DNA of 64,000 nucleotides from an uncultured Christensenella sp. (GCA_910585955.1 CAJUGC010000005.1:76562-140561); one strand, 5' to 3'; counted from the stretch's first letter, positions 43,300 through 52,404 are shown. Notes: generated by a model not told the origin, from the sequence alone. Numbers and translations are program-made.

Positions 43300-43427
43300 C
43301 CAAACGGCTTATATGCTTCGTAATACGGGTTGCGTGCTCCTCGCCGCACGGGCGCTGTACGAGAATGTACAGCAACCCATGCGTCTCGTTGCCTGTTACC
43401 CGTCTTACTCGCATCTAAGCCGTTTGG
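43300..43427. repeat. Palindromic element D, after rpoZ
   Basis: About 128 bp. Left arm CCAAACGGCTTATATGC (43300-43316) matches the complement of the right arm (43411-43427) at 16 of 17 positions; further in, GTAATACGGGT pairs with ACCCGTCTTAC. The apex is CTGTAC-GAGAAT-GTACAG, related to A-C through GTACGAGAA but diverged after it. A frame of 89 codons through this region is not a gene. Confidence 0.65.
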
Positions 43428-43448
43428 TGCCCGTACGAACCTTCTAAA

Positions 43449-43503
43449 AAGGCTCTCCTTGAGCTAAGGTGAGCTGTCGCCGATAGGCGACTGAGTGGAT
43501 TGT
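43449..43503. repeat. Dispersed repeat unit, second copy
   Basis: AAGGCTCTCCTTGAGC then GTGAGCTGTCGCCGATAGGC and GACTGAGTGGATTGTC. It matches the unit at 21552-21604, sharing GAGCTGTCGCC-GATA-GGCGACTGAG exactly, and contains the hairpin GTCGCC-GATA-GGCGAC. Confidence 0.75.
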
Positions 43504-43544
43504 CTTATAGTCACAACCTAAAAATCACACGAAAGGAGATATAA

Positions 43545-44720
43545 ATGTTAAGCGGAAAGACGGTAGTAGTGGGAGTGTGCGGCGGTATCGCGGCTTATAA
43601 GGTCTGCGAGCTCGTCAGCCGTCTCAAAAAGGCCAATGCCGACGTTTATGTGGTGATGACGGAACACGCCACGCAGTTTGTCGCGCCGCTTACATTCGAA
43701 ACTCTCTCGGGCAACCGCGTAGTATGCGATATGTTCGATCGCGATTTTCCGTGGGAAGTAGAACACATATCTCTTGCGAAGAAAGCCGATATATTCGTGA
43801 TTGCTCCCGCAACGGCAAACGTCATTGCCAAAGTCGCTCACGGGATTGCCGACGATTTTTTGACTACCACTTTGCTTGCGGCAACCTGTAAAGTGCTTGT
43901 AGTTCCCGCGATGAACACCAATATGCTCAACGCCGAAGCTACGCGCGAAAATCTCAAGACGCTCGGATCACGCGGCGTATATATCATGGAGTCCGAAAGC
44001 GGTCGGCTTGCTTGCGGAGACTGCGGAAGCGGTCGTTTGCCCGAGCCAAATGCAATTTTCGACAAGACTAAGGAACTGTTGCTTTCTGCGAATGATTTTG
44101 CGGGTAAAACCGTGCTTGTGACGGCGGGAGGCACCGAAGAGCCTATAGATCCCGTACGCGTCATAACCAATCGCTCGAGCGGAAAAATGGGAATGGCGCT
44201 GTGTTCGGCAGTCAAAAAAAGAGGAGGAAGAGTCGTACTCGTTTGCGCGAATACCCTCGTCGAACCTCGCGATTACGACGAACTTATCAAAGTCAAGACG
44301 ACGAGAGAAATGTACGATGTCGTGCTTTCCGCTATGGATAATTGCGACATTATAATAAAGGCGGCTGCTCCTGCCGATTATTATGTAGAGCGTGCGCCGC
44401 AAAAAATAAAGTCGGAATCGCTTTCGCTTAAATTGAAAAAGAATCCGGACATAGCGAGTGCGGTCGGAAAGAAAAAAGGCGATAAAAAACTCGTTATATT
44501 TTGCGCGGAAACCGAGAATCTGAAAGAAAATGCTCGTAAAAAGCTTGCTGTTAAGCGAGCTGACATGGTTGTCGCAAACGATGTCTGCAAAGAGGGCGCG
44601 GGATTTGACGTCGATACGAACGTCGCTACCATAATAACCGATTCGGTAGAAAAGGATCTTCCCGTTATGCTCAAAAGCGAGCTTGCCGATATTATTTTGG
44701 ACGAGATTTTAAAGCTATGA
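43545..44720 (+). CDS. coaBC: Phosphopantothenoylcysteine synthetase/decarboxylase
   Basis: 391-residue bifunctional coenzyme A enzyme. N-terminal flavodoxin-like decarboxylase: VVGVCGGIAAYK, catalytic histidine in FPWEVEHISLA, PAMNTNM, and the flexible-flap cysteine in GRLACGDCGSGRLPEP. C-terminal synthetase begins FAGKTVLVTAGGTEEPIDPV and has NRSSGKMG. GAAAGGAGA precedes the ATG. priA starts in the ATGA at its stop. Confidence 0.96.
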   Translation: MLSGKTVVVGVCGGIAAYKVCELVSRLKKANADVYVVMTEHATQFVAPLTFETLSGNRVVCDMFDRDFPWEVEHISLAKKADIFVIAPATANVIAKVAHGIADDFLTTTLLAATCKVLVVPAMNTNMLNAEATRENLKTLGSRGVYIMESESGRLACGDCGSGRLPEPNAIFDKTKELLLSANDFAGKTVLVTAGGTEEPIDPVRVITNRSSGKMGMALCSAVKKRGGRVVLVCANTLVEPRDYDELIKVKTTREMYDVVLSAMDNCDIIIKAAAPADYYVERAPQKIKSESLSLKLKKNPDIASAVGKKKGDKKLVIFCAETENLKENARKKLAVKRADMVVANDVCKEGAGFDVDTNVATIITDSVEKDLPVMLKSELADIILDEILKL

Positions 44721-46921
44721 TAGCCGAAGTTATAGTCGACATATCGAACGGCGAAGTCGACAGGGTGTTCGACTATAACGTGCCGAGCGCTTTGGTTTTG
44801 AAACGCGGTATGCGTGTATCCGTTCCTTTCGGAAGGCGCAATATCGAAGGCTATGTCATGAAGCTGAAGGAATCTTCCGATTTGCCTGCGGACAAGCTTA
44901 AAAGCATTTACTCCTCGCTCGACGAATACGCGGTCATAACCGAAGAAATGTTTTCTCTCATGTCGTTCATGCGCGAAAAGTACCGTCTTCGGATAATAGA
45001 CGTTTTGCGGCTTTTTATTCCCTCACAAATGCGCGGCGGAAGAGTTAGGGAGCTGAAAAAACAGTATGTGGGATTGCGTGATGAGTTTGTGGGCGTAGAT
45101 GTGGACGAGTATGTAAAAAAGTCTGCGCACGCTCAGCGCGACGTCTGCTTTTATTTAATGGAGAACGGAGAAACGCCTCTTGCCGAGATGAACGAAAATT
45201 TTTCGGCGGCGGCGGTTCGCAATCTGATTGCTCGCGACGTGTTGTATGTGACGAGCGTCGAAATCAAGCGCACCCCTTATTCGTCGGTGGCGGAGAGCAT
45301 CGACGAGGAAAGGGAACTCACTTCGTCGCAAAAGGCGGCATACTCGGTCGTAAGATCGGAGAAAAATTCGACGTTTCTCCTGCACGGAGTAACAGGCAGC
45401 GGAAAGACGGAAGTATATATGCGTTGTATTTCCGACGCTCTTACTGCAGGAAAGAGCGCAATAATGCTTGTGCCCGAAATATCTCTTACGCCGCAGGTAT
45501 TCAAGGTTTTCAAGGCGCGTTTCGGGGACGAAGTCGCGATACTTCACAGCGGACTTTCGGCGGGCGAGCGATTCGACGAATGGAGAAGGCTTCTTTGCGG
45601 CGAAGCGCGCGTCGCAGTCGGCGCACGATCGGCTATATTCGCGCCTGTTAAGGACATTGGCGTCATAATAATCGACGAGGAGCACGACTCGAGTTATGTT
45701 TCGGAGAGTAATCCGCGCTATCAGACGTGTGAGGTTGCGGTGAGGCGCGCCGAATACAACGGGTGCAATCTAATCATGGGAAGCGCTACACCGTCTATAG
45801 AATCGTACTATTATGCCGTAAACGGAAGATACCGTCTTGTCGAAATGAATACTCGTGTGAACGAGCGCGCTCTTCCAAAAATGCATATCGTAGACATGAC
45901 AAAGGAATATGCCGCAGGCAATAACGGTATATTTTCGCGCCGTCTCGAGTCTGAGCTTTACGACTGTGTAAACGGCGGCAATCAAGCGATAATCTTTCTT
46001 AACCGACGTGGTTACTCGTCGTATGTGATGTGTCGAAGTTGTGGTTATGTGGCAAAATGCGAGCGTTGCGACGTGTCTTTGGTCTATCATAAGGACGAAG
46101 ATATGCTTAAATGCCACTATTGCGGCAACAGATATTCAATGCTCGACGTGTGCCCGATGTGCAAAAGTCCGCATATAAAACGCGGTTTTGTCGGGACGCA
46201 ACAGCTTGTCGAAAGACTCGAAGAGATGTTCCCGGGTAAAGAGATTTTGCGTATGGACAACGATACGACGCAGACGAAGGACTCGCACGTTCGTATTCTC
46301 GAGCGGTTTGCAAGCAAAAAAGCGTCTGTGCTTGTGGGTACTCAGATGATTGCAAAAGGGCATGATTTTCCCGATGTTACTCTGGTTGGGATAGTAGACG
46401 CGGATATGAGTTTGCATTTCAACGACTATCGCAGCAGTGAGCGTACATATCAACTGATTACTCAGGTTTCGGGAAGAGCGGGCAGAGACGCCAAGGCGGG
46501 TAAGGTAGTGCTTCAAACGTATTCGCCTAACCATTATGTTTACAGATTCGCGGCAAGCGGGGATTATAAAGGTTTTTATGAAAAGGAAATAAATTTACGC
46601 GAACTCACAAAATATCCTCCGTTTTCTAAAATAGTTCGTGTGCTCGTAACATCGGAAAATGAAAACGATGCATTCGAAACGCTAAAGAAAATATACGACG
46701 ATGCTATGAATTATGTAAACTTGCACAGAGACGATTTTGCTTATGCCGCGGCAATGAAATCGCCTGTAAAGCGGATACAGTCGAAATTCAGGATGCAGAT
46801 GCTGGCGCGCATCACGGGCGGAACGGAAAAAGCGGTCAGTAAAATTTACGATATTACCGACAAATACAAAAACAACAAAGCGACGTGTTTTGTCGAAATA
46901 AATCCAAATAATTTGAGTTGA
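44717..46921 (+). CDS. priA: Primosomal protein N' (PriA helicase)
   Basis: 734-residue replication-restart helicase. N-terminal 3'-end-binding domain, then Walker A GVTGSGKTEVYM, DEEH box IIDEEHDSSYVS, two zinc-binding cysteine sets (CRSCGYVAKCERCDVSL; CHYCGNRYSMLDVCPMC), and helicase motifs VGTQMIAKGHDFPDVTLVG and ITQVSGRAGRD. Located between coaBC and def as in Bacillus. Confidence 0.96.
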   Translation: MIAEVIVDISNGEVDRVFDYNVPSALVLKRGMRVSVPFGRRNIEGYVMKLKESSDLPADKLKSIYSSLDEYAVITEEMFSLMSFMREKYRLRIIDVLRLFIPSQMRGGRVRELKKQYVGLRDEFVGVDVDEYVKKSAHAQRDVCFYLMENGETPLAEMNENFSAAAVRNLIARDVLYVTSVEIKRTPYSSVAESIDEERELTSSQKAAYSVVRSEKNSTFLLHGVTGSGKTEVYMRCISDALTAGKSAIMLVPEISLTPQVFKVFKARFGDEVAILHSGLSAGERFDEWRRLLCGEARVAVGARSAIFAPVKDIGVIIIDEEHDSSYVSESNPRYQTCEVAVRRAEYNGCNLIMGSATPSIESYYYAVNGRYRLVEMNTRVNERALPKMHIVDMTKEYAAGNNGIFSRRLESELYDCVNGGNQAIIFLNRRGYSSYVMCRSCGYVAKCERCDVSLVYHKDEDMLKCHYCGNRYSMLDVCPMCKSPHIKRGFVGTQQLVERLEEMFPGKEILRMDNDTTQTKDSHVRILERFASKKASVLVGTQMIAKGHDFPDVTLVGIVDADMSLHFNDYRSSERTYQLITQVSGRAGRDAKAGKVVLQTYSPNHYVYRFAASGDYKGFYEKEINLRELTKYPPFSKIVRVLVTSENENDAFETLKKIYDDAMNYVNLHRDDFAYAAAMKSPVKRIQSKFRMQMLARITGGTEKAVSKIYDITDKYKNNKATCFVEINPNNLS

Positions 46922-46928
46922 GGTGAAT

Positions 46929-47387
46929 ATGGCTACAAGAGGAATAGTAAAACTCGGAGAGGACATTTTGAGACGGCGCGCGCGAGAGGTGACTGAATTC
47001 GATGCGAGACTCGGCTGTCTGATCGACGATATGTTCGAGACTATGACCAAAGCGAACGGCGTGGGACTTGCGGCTCCGCAGGTCGGAATATTGAAGCGTG
47101 TTTGCGTAGTTTGCGTGGACGGAGAAACTAAGTTCGAACTTGTCAATCCTGTCATATTGAAGGAATCGGGTTCGCAGGTGGGGCCTGAAGGGTGTTTGAG
47201 CGTTCCCGGCAGAAACGGATATGTAAAACGTCCGAAAAAGCTGACTGTGCAGGCGTATGACAGGTACGGCGAAAAACAAATTTATAAGATTGCCGATTTT
47301 GAGGCTGTCGCATTCTGTCACGAAATAGATCATCTTGACGGGATACTTTTCATCGATAAACTTTATGATAAGCGGACGGATGGGTGA
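46929..47387 (+). CDS. def: Peptide deformylase
   Basis: 152-residue metalloenzyme removing the N-terminal formyl group. Motif 1 GVGLAAPQVG, motif 2 EGCLSVPG, motif 3 HEIDHLDG are all complete. ATG 46929 with GAGGTG just upstream is preferred over GTG at 46923. Followed by fmt, its functional counterpart, after about 70 bases without a terminator. Confidence 0.95.
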   Translation: MATRGIVKLGEDILRRRAREVTEFDARLGCLIDDMFETMTKANGVGLAAPQVGILKRVCVVCVDGETKFELVNPVILKESGSQVGPEGCLSVPGRNGYVKRPKKLTVQAYDRYGEKQIYKIADFEAVAFCHEIDHLDGILFIDKLYDKRTDG

Positions 47388-47456
47388 GTGGAATCGCCTT
47401 AAAACGAGCAACGTAGAGCACTATGCGTGACATAACACGATAAAAAGGAGCTAAAT

Positions 47457-48377
47457 TTGAAAATTATATTTCTCGGCACCCCGGAATTTGCGGTCGCTCC
47501 GCTAAAAGCGCTGGCGTCTTCGCGTCATGAGGTTGTTGCCGTTGTGTCGCAACCTGATAGGGCTAAAGATAGAAAAGGAAGACTTTTGCCGACTCCCGTA
47601 AGGGCGTATGCCGAGGAGATCGGTATACCTGTTTATCAGTTTGAAAAGATACGAGCGGACGGGATTGACGTATTGAAGAGGCTTCGACCCGATATTATGG
47701 TCACAGCGGCGTACGGTCAGATTCTCAGTCGGGAGATTCTCGAGATTGCGCCTTATGGCGTGATAAATGTTCATGCGTCCTTGTTGCCGAAATTGCGCGG
47801 AAGCGCGCCGGTTCAGTGGGCGATTATAAACGGAGACAGAGACACGGGAATAACTATCATGCAGACCGACGTAGGTGTGGACAGCGGCGATATTCTTGCC
47901 GTGCGGTGTGTGTCTATAGCAAAAGACGAGACGTCGGGCGAACTTCTTGCTCGTTTGAGCTGTATCGGCGCAGAGCTTCTTTTGAATACGCTTGATAAAA
48001 TCGAAGACGGGACTGTAAATGCGGAACCGCAGGATGAAAGCAAGGCGACAAGGTGCAGAATGCTCACGAAAGCAGACGGTCATCTTGATTTTTGCGAGAC
48101 TAAGGAGAAAATCGTTTGTCGCTGTCTCGGCGTAACTCCTTCTCCGGGAGCGTTTGCTTACTTGGGGGGAGAAACGATTAAAATCGGGCGAGTAAGCGCG
48201 GTTGACGGTGATTTCGGCGAATGCGGAACGGTTAAAACGCTTGACGGAAAGATAATCGTCGCTTGTGCGGACGGAGGGATTGCAATTGAAAAATTGCAGC
48301 TTCCGGGCGCAAAAATGCTGTCTGCGCGAGAGTTTTTGAACGGCAGGAGTCTGAAGGACGGAGCGAGACTTTCGTGA
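47457..48377 (+). CDS. fmt: Methionyl-tRNA formyltransferase
   Basis: 306 residues; formylates initiator Met-tRNA. N-terminal IIFLGTPEFAVAPLKAL, folate-binding HASLLPKLRGSAPVQWAI and VGVDSGDIL, then the C-terminal OB-like domain. TTG start at 47457 with AAAGGAG 7 bases upstream; no nearby ATG fits. rsmB starts in an overlap with its stop. Confidence 0.95.
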   Translation: MKIIFLGTPEFAVAPLKALASSRHEVVAVVSQPDRAKDRKGRLLPTPVRAYAEEIGIPVYQFEKIRADGIDVLKRLRPDIMVTAAYGQILSREILEIAPYGVINVHASLLPKLRGSAPVQWAIINGDRDTGITIMQTDVGVDSGDILAVRCVSIAKDETSGELLARLSCIGAELLLNTLDKIEDGTVNAEPQDESKATRCRMLTKADGHLDFCETKEKIVCRCLGVTPSPGAFAYLGGETIKIGRVSAVDGDFGECGTVKTLDGKIIVACADGGIAIEKLQLPGAKMLSAREFLNGRSLKDGARLS

Positions 48378-49768
48378 AAGAAGGGTTGAACATAGAAAGA
48401 GAGAGAATATGTTTTAAAGCTTTGTCTGCGGTTCTTAGAGACGGAGCTTATTCGGCGCAAGCGCTTAATGACGCTTTGAAATCTTCGAGCGGAGAAGACG
48501 AGTACATAACGCGACTTTTTTACGGGGTTCTCGAAAAAAACATAACGCTCGAATACATAATAAATGCTCTTGTCGAGAAGCGTCCTAAACAAGCCGTATA
48601 TGTTGTGCTGAAAATGGGGACGTATATGGCGCGGTATATGAACACGCCGATCTATGCGGTTGTAGACAGGTGTGTGGAACTTTCCAAATCTCTCGGAAAA
48701 GAGGGCGCCTGCGGATTTATAAACGCTGTTTTGAGGAAAGTTGCCGAAGTCAAACTTCCGGACATTGGAAAATGCAAGGAGCGCGAATATTTGTCCGTGG
48801 TTTACGGTTTGCCAATATGGCTTGCCCAAAAATTCGTTTCCGAATACGGTTTTGAGTTTGTTGAGAATATGATGAGAGCGGATGAGTTTCGCACGCATAT
48901 AAGGCTTAAAAAGACCGTAAACGTAAATGGGTTTGAAAAATCTATAGAAAAGTTCTCCGCATCCGAGATAGAAAAGACAAAATTCGGGTACTATGTCACG
49001 CATAATACGATAAAACAGCTTGTTGCCGATGGGATTTTGGCAAAGAATGATTATGCGGTGCAATCTCTGGCTTCCGCAATTGCCGTTAATTGTTATGCGC
49101 AGGGGCTTAACGAAGCTTCGAGTATTCTCGACTTGTGCGCTGCTCCCGGCGGAAAAGCTGTCTATATTGCCGAACTGGTCGGCGGAGATGTTACGGCGTG
49201 CGATATACACGAACACCGTGTCGGGCTCATAAAATCGTATGCTTGTCGTATGGGTGTCAAGATAAATGCCGTTCTTAACGACGCTTGCGTAAAGCGTGAA
49301 GATTGGGTCTCTGCCTTTGATTGCGTGGTTTGCGACGTGCCTTGTAGCGGAACGGGAGATCTTCGCAGTCGTCCCGATATTTTGCTTTGGCGCACGCCCG
49401 ACGGGGTGAAAGAGCTGTCGGCATTGCAGTCGAGAATTTTGCGTACGGCGTCGTTGTATGTCGGAGACGGAGGAAAACTGTGTTATTCAACGTGCTCTCT
49501 TTTAAAAGAAGAAAACGAAAGCATAATCGAAAATTTTTTGCGTCATAATCGAGATTTTAAGCTTGAAAATTGTTCGGATATTGTCTTTGGCGGCGATTTG
49601 CAAAGCGGGAAACTTAACGAAAGGCGTTTGAATGGCGGTAATTCTGGTGAAAGTTGTGATTCGATAGAGGAGCTTGTTTGTAAAAACACGTTAAAATTGT
49701 TTCCGCATATTGACAGAACCGACGGCTTTTTTGTCGCCGTCATGAGAAAGAACGGGGGTGCGAAGTGA
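48374..49768 (+). CDS. rsmB: 16S rRNA (cytosine-967-C5)-methyltransferase
   Basis: 464 residues. N-terminal NusB-like domain (FYGVLEKNITLEYIINALVE), then the Rossmann methyltransferase: ILDLCAAPGGKAVYIAEL, catalytic motif CDVPCSGTGDLRSRPDI with the PC cysteine, and CYSTCSLLKEENE with the second catalytic cysteine. GTG start overlaps fmt by 4 bases; rlmN overlaps its end. Confidence 0.95.
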   Translation: MKEGLNIERERICFKALSAVLRDGAYSAQALNDALKSSSGEDEYITRLFYGVLEKNITLEYIINALVEKRPKQAVYVVLKMGTYMARYMNTPIYAVVDRCVELSKSLGKEGACGFINAVLRKVAEVKLPDIGKCKEREYLSVVYGLPIWLAQKFVSEYGFEFVENMMRADEFRTHIRLKKTVNVNGFEKSIEKFSASEIEKTKFGYYVTHNTIKQLVADGILAKNDYAVQSLASAIAVNCYAQGLNEASSILDLCAAPGGKAVYIAELVGGDVTACDIHEHRVGLIKSYACRMGVKINAVLNDACVKREDWVSAFDCVVCDVPCSGTGDLRSRPDILLWRTPDGVKELSALQSRILRTASLYVGDGGKLCYSTCSLLKEENESIIENFLRHNRDFKLENCSDIVFGGDLQSGKLNERRLNGGNSGESCDSIEELVCKNTLKLFPHIDRTDGFFVAVMRKNGGAK

Positions 49769-50796
49769 TTTTACTTGATCTTGATCTTGGAGAATTGGAT
49801 GAATTTCTTTCGCAGCGAGACCTTCCTAAATATAGAACTCGTCAGATTATGGGGTGGCTGCTCGGTGGATGTGATTTTGACGAAATGAGTAATATTCCGA
49901 AAGAGCTGAGGGAAAGCCTTGCGCTTGAGCATATCGCGCGTCCGATCGAAATAGCGGAGGAGCTTAAATCGAGAGACGGTTCGGTAAAATATCTGTATAA
50001 ACTGTTTGACGGAAATGTCATAGAGGGCGTATATATGCCGCATGATTACGGAAATACGCTTTGTGTATCTACACAGGTGGGGTGTAGAATGGGATGCGAA
50101 TTTTGCGCTTCCGGCATAGGCGGGCTTGTGCGCAATTTGACGCCCGGCGAGATACTCGGACAGTTTGTGGCTGTAAATAGGCATTTGGGCGGTAGTATGT
50201 CAGACAGAAAGCTATCGAATATAGTGCTTATGGGGAGCGGAGAGCCTCTTGATAACTTCGATAATGTTGTGAAGTTTATAAAGCTTGTCTCCGATCCGAA
50301 CGGTCTGAATGTGGGCAGGCGTTCGATTTCGCTTTCGACTTGCGGAATTGTCGAGAATATACGAAGACTTGCCGATCTCGGACTCGATGTGACTTTATCG
50401 CTCTCTCTTCACGCCACGCTTGACGAATACCGTCGAAAGTTGATGCCGATAGCCAATAAATATTCCGTAACGGAAACGGTGGAAGCGGCTCGTTATTATT
50501 TTAAAAAGACGGGTAGGCGCGTAATATTCGAATATTCTATGGTTAAAGGCGTAAACATGAGTTTTTCCGATGCGAGACGGCTGTCTGAGCTTACTAAAGG
50601 AATGGCTGCTCATGTAAATCTGATAATGCTGAATAAAGTCGAAGGCAAAAAAGTCGAAGGTTGTACCGCTCTTGAGGCAGAGCGATTCTGTGAAAAACTT
50701 GTGTCGCTTGGGGTGTCGGCTACTATAAGAAGATCGATGGGGGCGGATATTGCGGGCGCTTGCGGGCAACTGCGACGAAAGCGGCTCGATCTTTAG
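49765..50796 (+). CDS. rlmN: Dual-specificity RNA methyltransferase RlmN
   Basis: 343-residue radical SAM enzyme methylating 23S A2503 and tRNA A37. Motif CRMGCEFCASG near residue 108, MGSGEPLDNFDNV, SLSLHATLDEYR, and the C-terminal catalytic cysteine in ADIAGACGQL. GTG start overlaps rsmB. In many Firmicutes prpC, prkC and rsgA follow; here rpe follows directly. Confidence 0.95.
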   Translation: MILLDLDLGELDEFLSQRDLPKYRTRQIMGWLLGGCDFDEMSNIPKELRESLALEHIARPIEIAEELKSRDGSVKYLYKLFDGNVIEGVYMPHDYGNTLCVSTQVGCRMGCEFCASGIGGLVRNLTPGEILGQFVAVNRHLGGSMSDRKLSNIVLMGSGEPLDNFDNVVKFIKLVSDPNGLNVGRRSISLSTCGIVENIRRLADLGLDVTLSLSLHATLDEYRRKLMPIANKYSVTETVEAARYYFKKTGRRVIFEYSMVKGVNMSFSDARRLSELTKGMAAHVNLIMLNKVEGKKVEGCTALEAERFCEKLVSLGVSATIRRSMGADIAGACGQLRRKRLDL

Positions 50797-50867
50797 TGCT
50801 ATGCCTGTCATGGTGCGCGATAAAAAGCAAGTAAATGCAACGGTAAACTCTTTGAGAGGATGAATAA

Positions 50868-51527
50868 ATGAACACTTTAAGAAAAACTTTGATATCTCCG
50901 TCGATTCTTACGGCGGATTTCGGAAACATCGGCGAGGCGGTGCGTAATCTCGAGCAGGCGGGCGCGGATTATGTTCATTGCGACGTTATGGACGGACATT
51001 TTGTTCCGAATATTACTTTCGGTTCGAAATTTGTCTCCGATCTTAAGACATATACGAATTTGCCTCTTGACGTGCACTTGATGATTTCGCGTCCCGATTT
51101 GTACATAGACAGGTTTGCCGATGCGGGCGCGGATATAATCACGTTTCATGTCGAGGCGGAGTGCGATGCCGAAAAGACTCTTGCGTCTATTAAGGCACGA
51201 AATATCAAAGCGGGATTGGCAATCAGTCCCGATACGCCGGTAGAAGCTTTGGCAAAGTTTGTAAATATTGTCGATGTCGTTTTGTTGATGAGCGTATATC
51301 CCGGGTTCGGCGGTCAGAAATTTATCGAAACGTCTTACGATCGCGCGCGCAAGATAAAGGACATTATTGTCGGCGGTAAGACGAACGCCTTGCTTGAAAT
51401 CGACGGCGGCGTCAATTGCGAAAATTCTCTCGCCGTCAAAAACTGCGGCGTCGATATGCTGGTTGCGGGCAGTTCGGTATTTTCGGCATCGGATATGAGG
51501 GAGGCGATAAAACGACTTGCGGAGTAA
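50868..51527 (+). CDS. rpe: Ribulose-phosphate 3-epimerase
   Basis: 219-residue TIM-barrel epimerase of the pentose phosphate pathway. SPSILTADFGNIGEAV, DVMDGHFVPNITFG, LDVHLMI, MSVYPGFGGQKFI and EIDGGVN carry the metal ligands and catalytic aspartates. GAGAGGA precedes the ATG. Confidence 0.96.
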   Translation: MNTLRKTLISPSILTADFGNIGEAVRNLEQAGADYVHCDVMDGHFVPNITFGSKFVSDLKTYTNLPLDVHLMISRPDLYIDRFADAGADIITFHVEAECDAEKTLASIKARNIKAGLAISPDTPVEALAKFVNIVDVVLLMSVYPGFGGQKFIETSYDRARKIKDIIVGGKTNALLEIDGGVNCENSLAVKNCGVDMLVAGSSVFSASDMREAIKRLAE

Positions 51528-51531
51528 TACA

Positions 51532-52167
51532 GTGGGTGAAAAAAGGAAGGCCGTGATATTTTTGAACGGCGAACCGCCGCGCGAACAGGCGGTTTCTGAA
51601 ATCGATTTTCGGTCATCGTTCGTCATCTGTGCGGACGGAGCAGCGGACTATGCTTCGAAATTTTGCCGTCCGGATTTGTTGATCGGGGACTTTGATTCCA
51701 TTACGTCGCATGGACTTTTCGAAGATGTCGATATGGAGAAATTTCCCGTAAAAAAGAATTGCACGGATGCGCAGCTGGCGGTCGAAAGAGCAGCTCGACT
51801 CGGTTTTGAGGAGATTGAGATTTACGGGGCGTTCGGTCTTCGCCCCGATCATGAATTGGTTAATTACGCTCTTTTGCCTCTTGCTCATTCGCTGGGTTGC
51901 GTAGCTGTGCTCAAGGGCGGTATGTTCGACGTATTTTTCGTGGCTCGCGGCAAAGAATTCGTGATGGAAGTTGAAAAAGATAAGATTGTTTCGTTGGTAC
52001 CTTATTCGGATAGCGTGCATATACTATATACGGAAGGTCTGCTTTATGAGGCTAAAGACGTCTGCGTCGATAAGATAAACGTCTTTACGTCTTCAAACGC
52101 GGCTTGCGGCGGCGTCGTTCGGTACTGTTTGGATAGAGGAACGGCTCTGTTGTTCGTCGAGAACTGA
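51532..52167 (+). CDS. thiN: Thiamine pyrophosphokinase
   Basis: 211 residues; makes thiamine diphosphate from thiamine. FVICADGAADYASKF, LLIGDFDSIT, NCTDAQLAVERA and GAFGLRPDHELVNYALL match the TPK catalytic domain. GTG 51532 with GGAG 8 bases upstream is chosen over a longer frame from TTG 51517 within rpe. spoVM follows 15 bases after the stop. Confidence 0.93.
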   Translation: MGEKRKAVIFLNGEPPREQAVSEIDFRSSFVICADGAADYASKFCRPDLLIGDFDSITSHGLFEDVDMEKFPVKKNCTDAQLAVERAARLGFEEIEIYGAFGLRPDHELVNYALLPLAHSLGCVAVLKGGMFDVFFVARGKEFVMEVEKDKIVSLVPYSDSVHILYTEGLLYEAKDVCVDKINVFTSSNAACGGVVRYCLDRGTALLFVEN

Positions 52168-52182
52168 TAAGGAGGTAGCGCC

Positions 52183-52272
52183 GTGAAAATTATCTGTGTC
52201 AAAGCCCCGATATTTTTGAGAGGTATTCTCAGATGCCTGTTCTTGCGTAAACAGAAAACGGATAAAGATTAA
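52183..52272 (+). CDS. spoVM: Stage V sporulation protein M (SpoVM)
   Basis: 29-residue peptide from GTG: MKIICVKAPIFLRGILRCLF then LRKQKTDKD. A perfect AAGGAGGT (52169-52176) lies 6 bases upstream. Compared with the 26-residue B. subtilis SpoVM (MKFYTIKLPKFLGGIVRAML then GSFRKD), it keeps the MK start, K-x-P at 7-9, FL-x-G-I-(V/L)-R, and a basic end: an amphipathic helix that marks the convex forespore membrane. It sits right after thiN, exactly as in B. subtilis. Too short for ordinary gene calling. A terminator follows 34 bases later. Confidence 0.85.
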   Translation: MKIICVKAPIFLRGILRCLFLRKQKTDKD

Positions 52273-52297
52273 ATTTATATTTAAAATAATTTAAATA

Positions 52298-52364
52298 TTC
52301 GACAAAAACCCCGTATTTTTTACGGGGTTATACTTTTTTATACAATTTTCACGTTAATTCGACG
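52298..52364 (+). promoter_or_regulatory. candidate Spo0A boxes upstream of the Spo0A-C-like pair
   Basis: TTCGACA (52298-52304), the exact inverse of the Spo0A box TGTCGAA, and TTCGACG (52358-52364), one mismatch, 60 bases apart and upstream of the promoter at 52405. The motif is short and such sequences also occur in coding DNA here, so this is only suggestive. Confidence 0.3.
52307..52339 (+). terminator. terminator after spoVM
   Basis: AACCCCGTA and TACGGGGTT form a 9-bp stem with a T5 loop, followed by ATACTTTTTTA. Confidence 0.88.
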
Positions 52365-52404
52365 TTTTATATTTTTATTTCAGTTTAATCATTCGGCAAA
52401 ATAC

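Noticed and set aside
43178..43447. 89-codon frame overlapping rpoZ and element D
   Set aside because: Out of frame with rpoZ and then made of palindrome arms.
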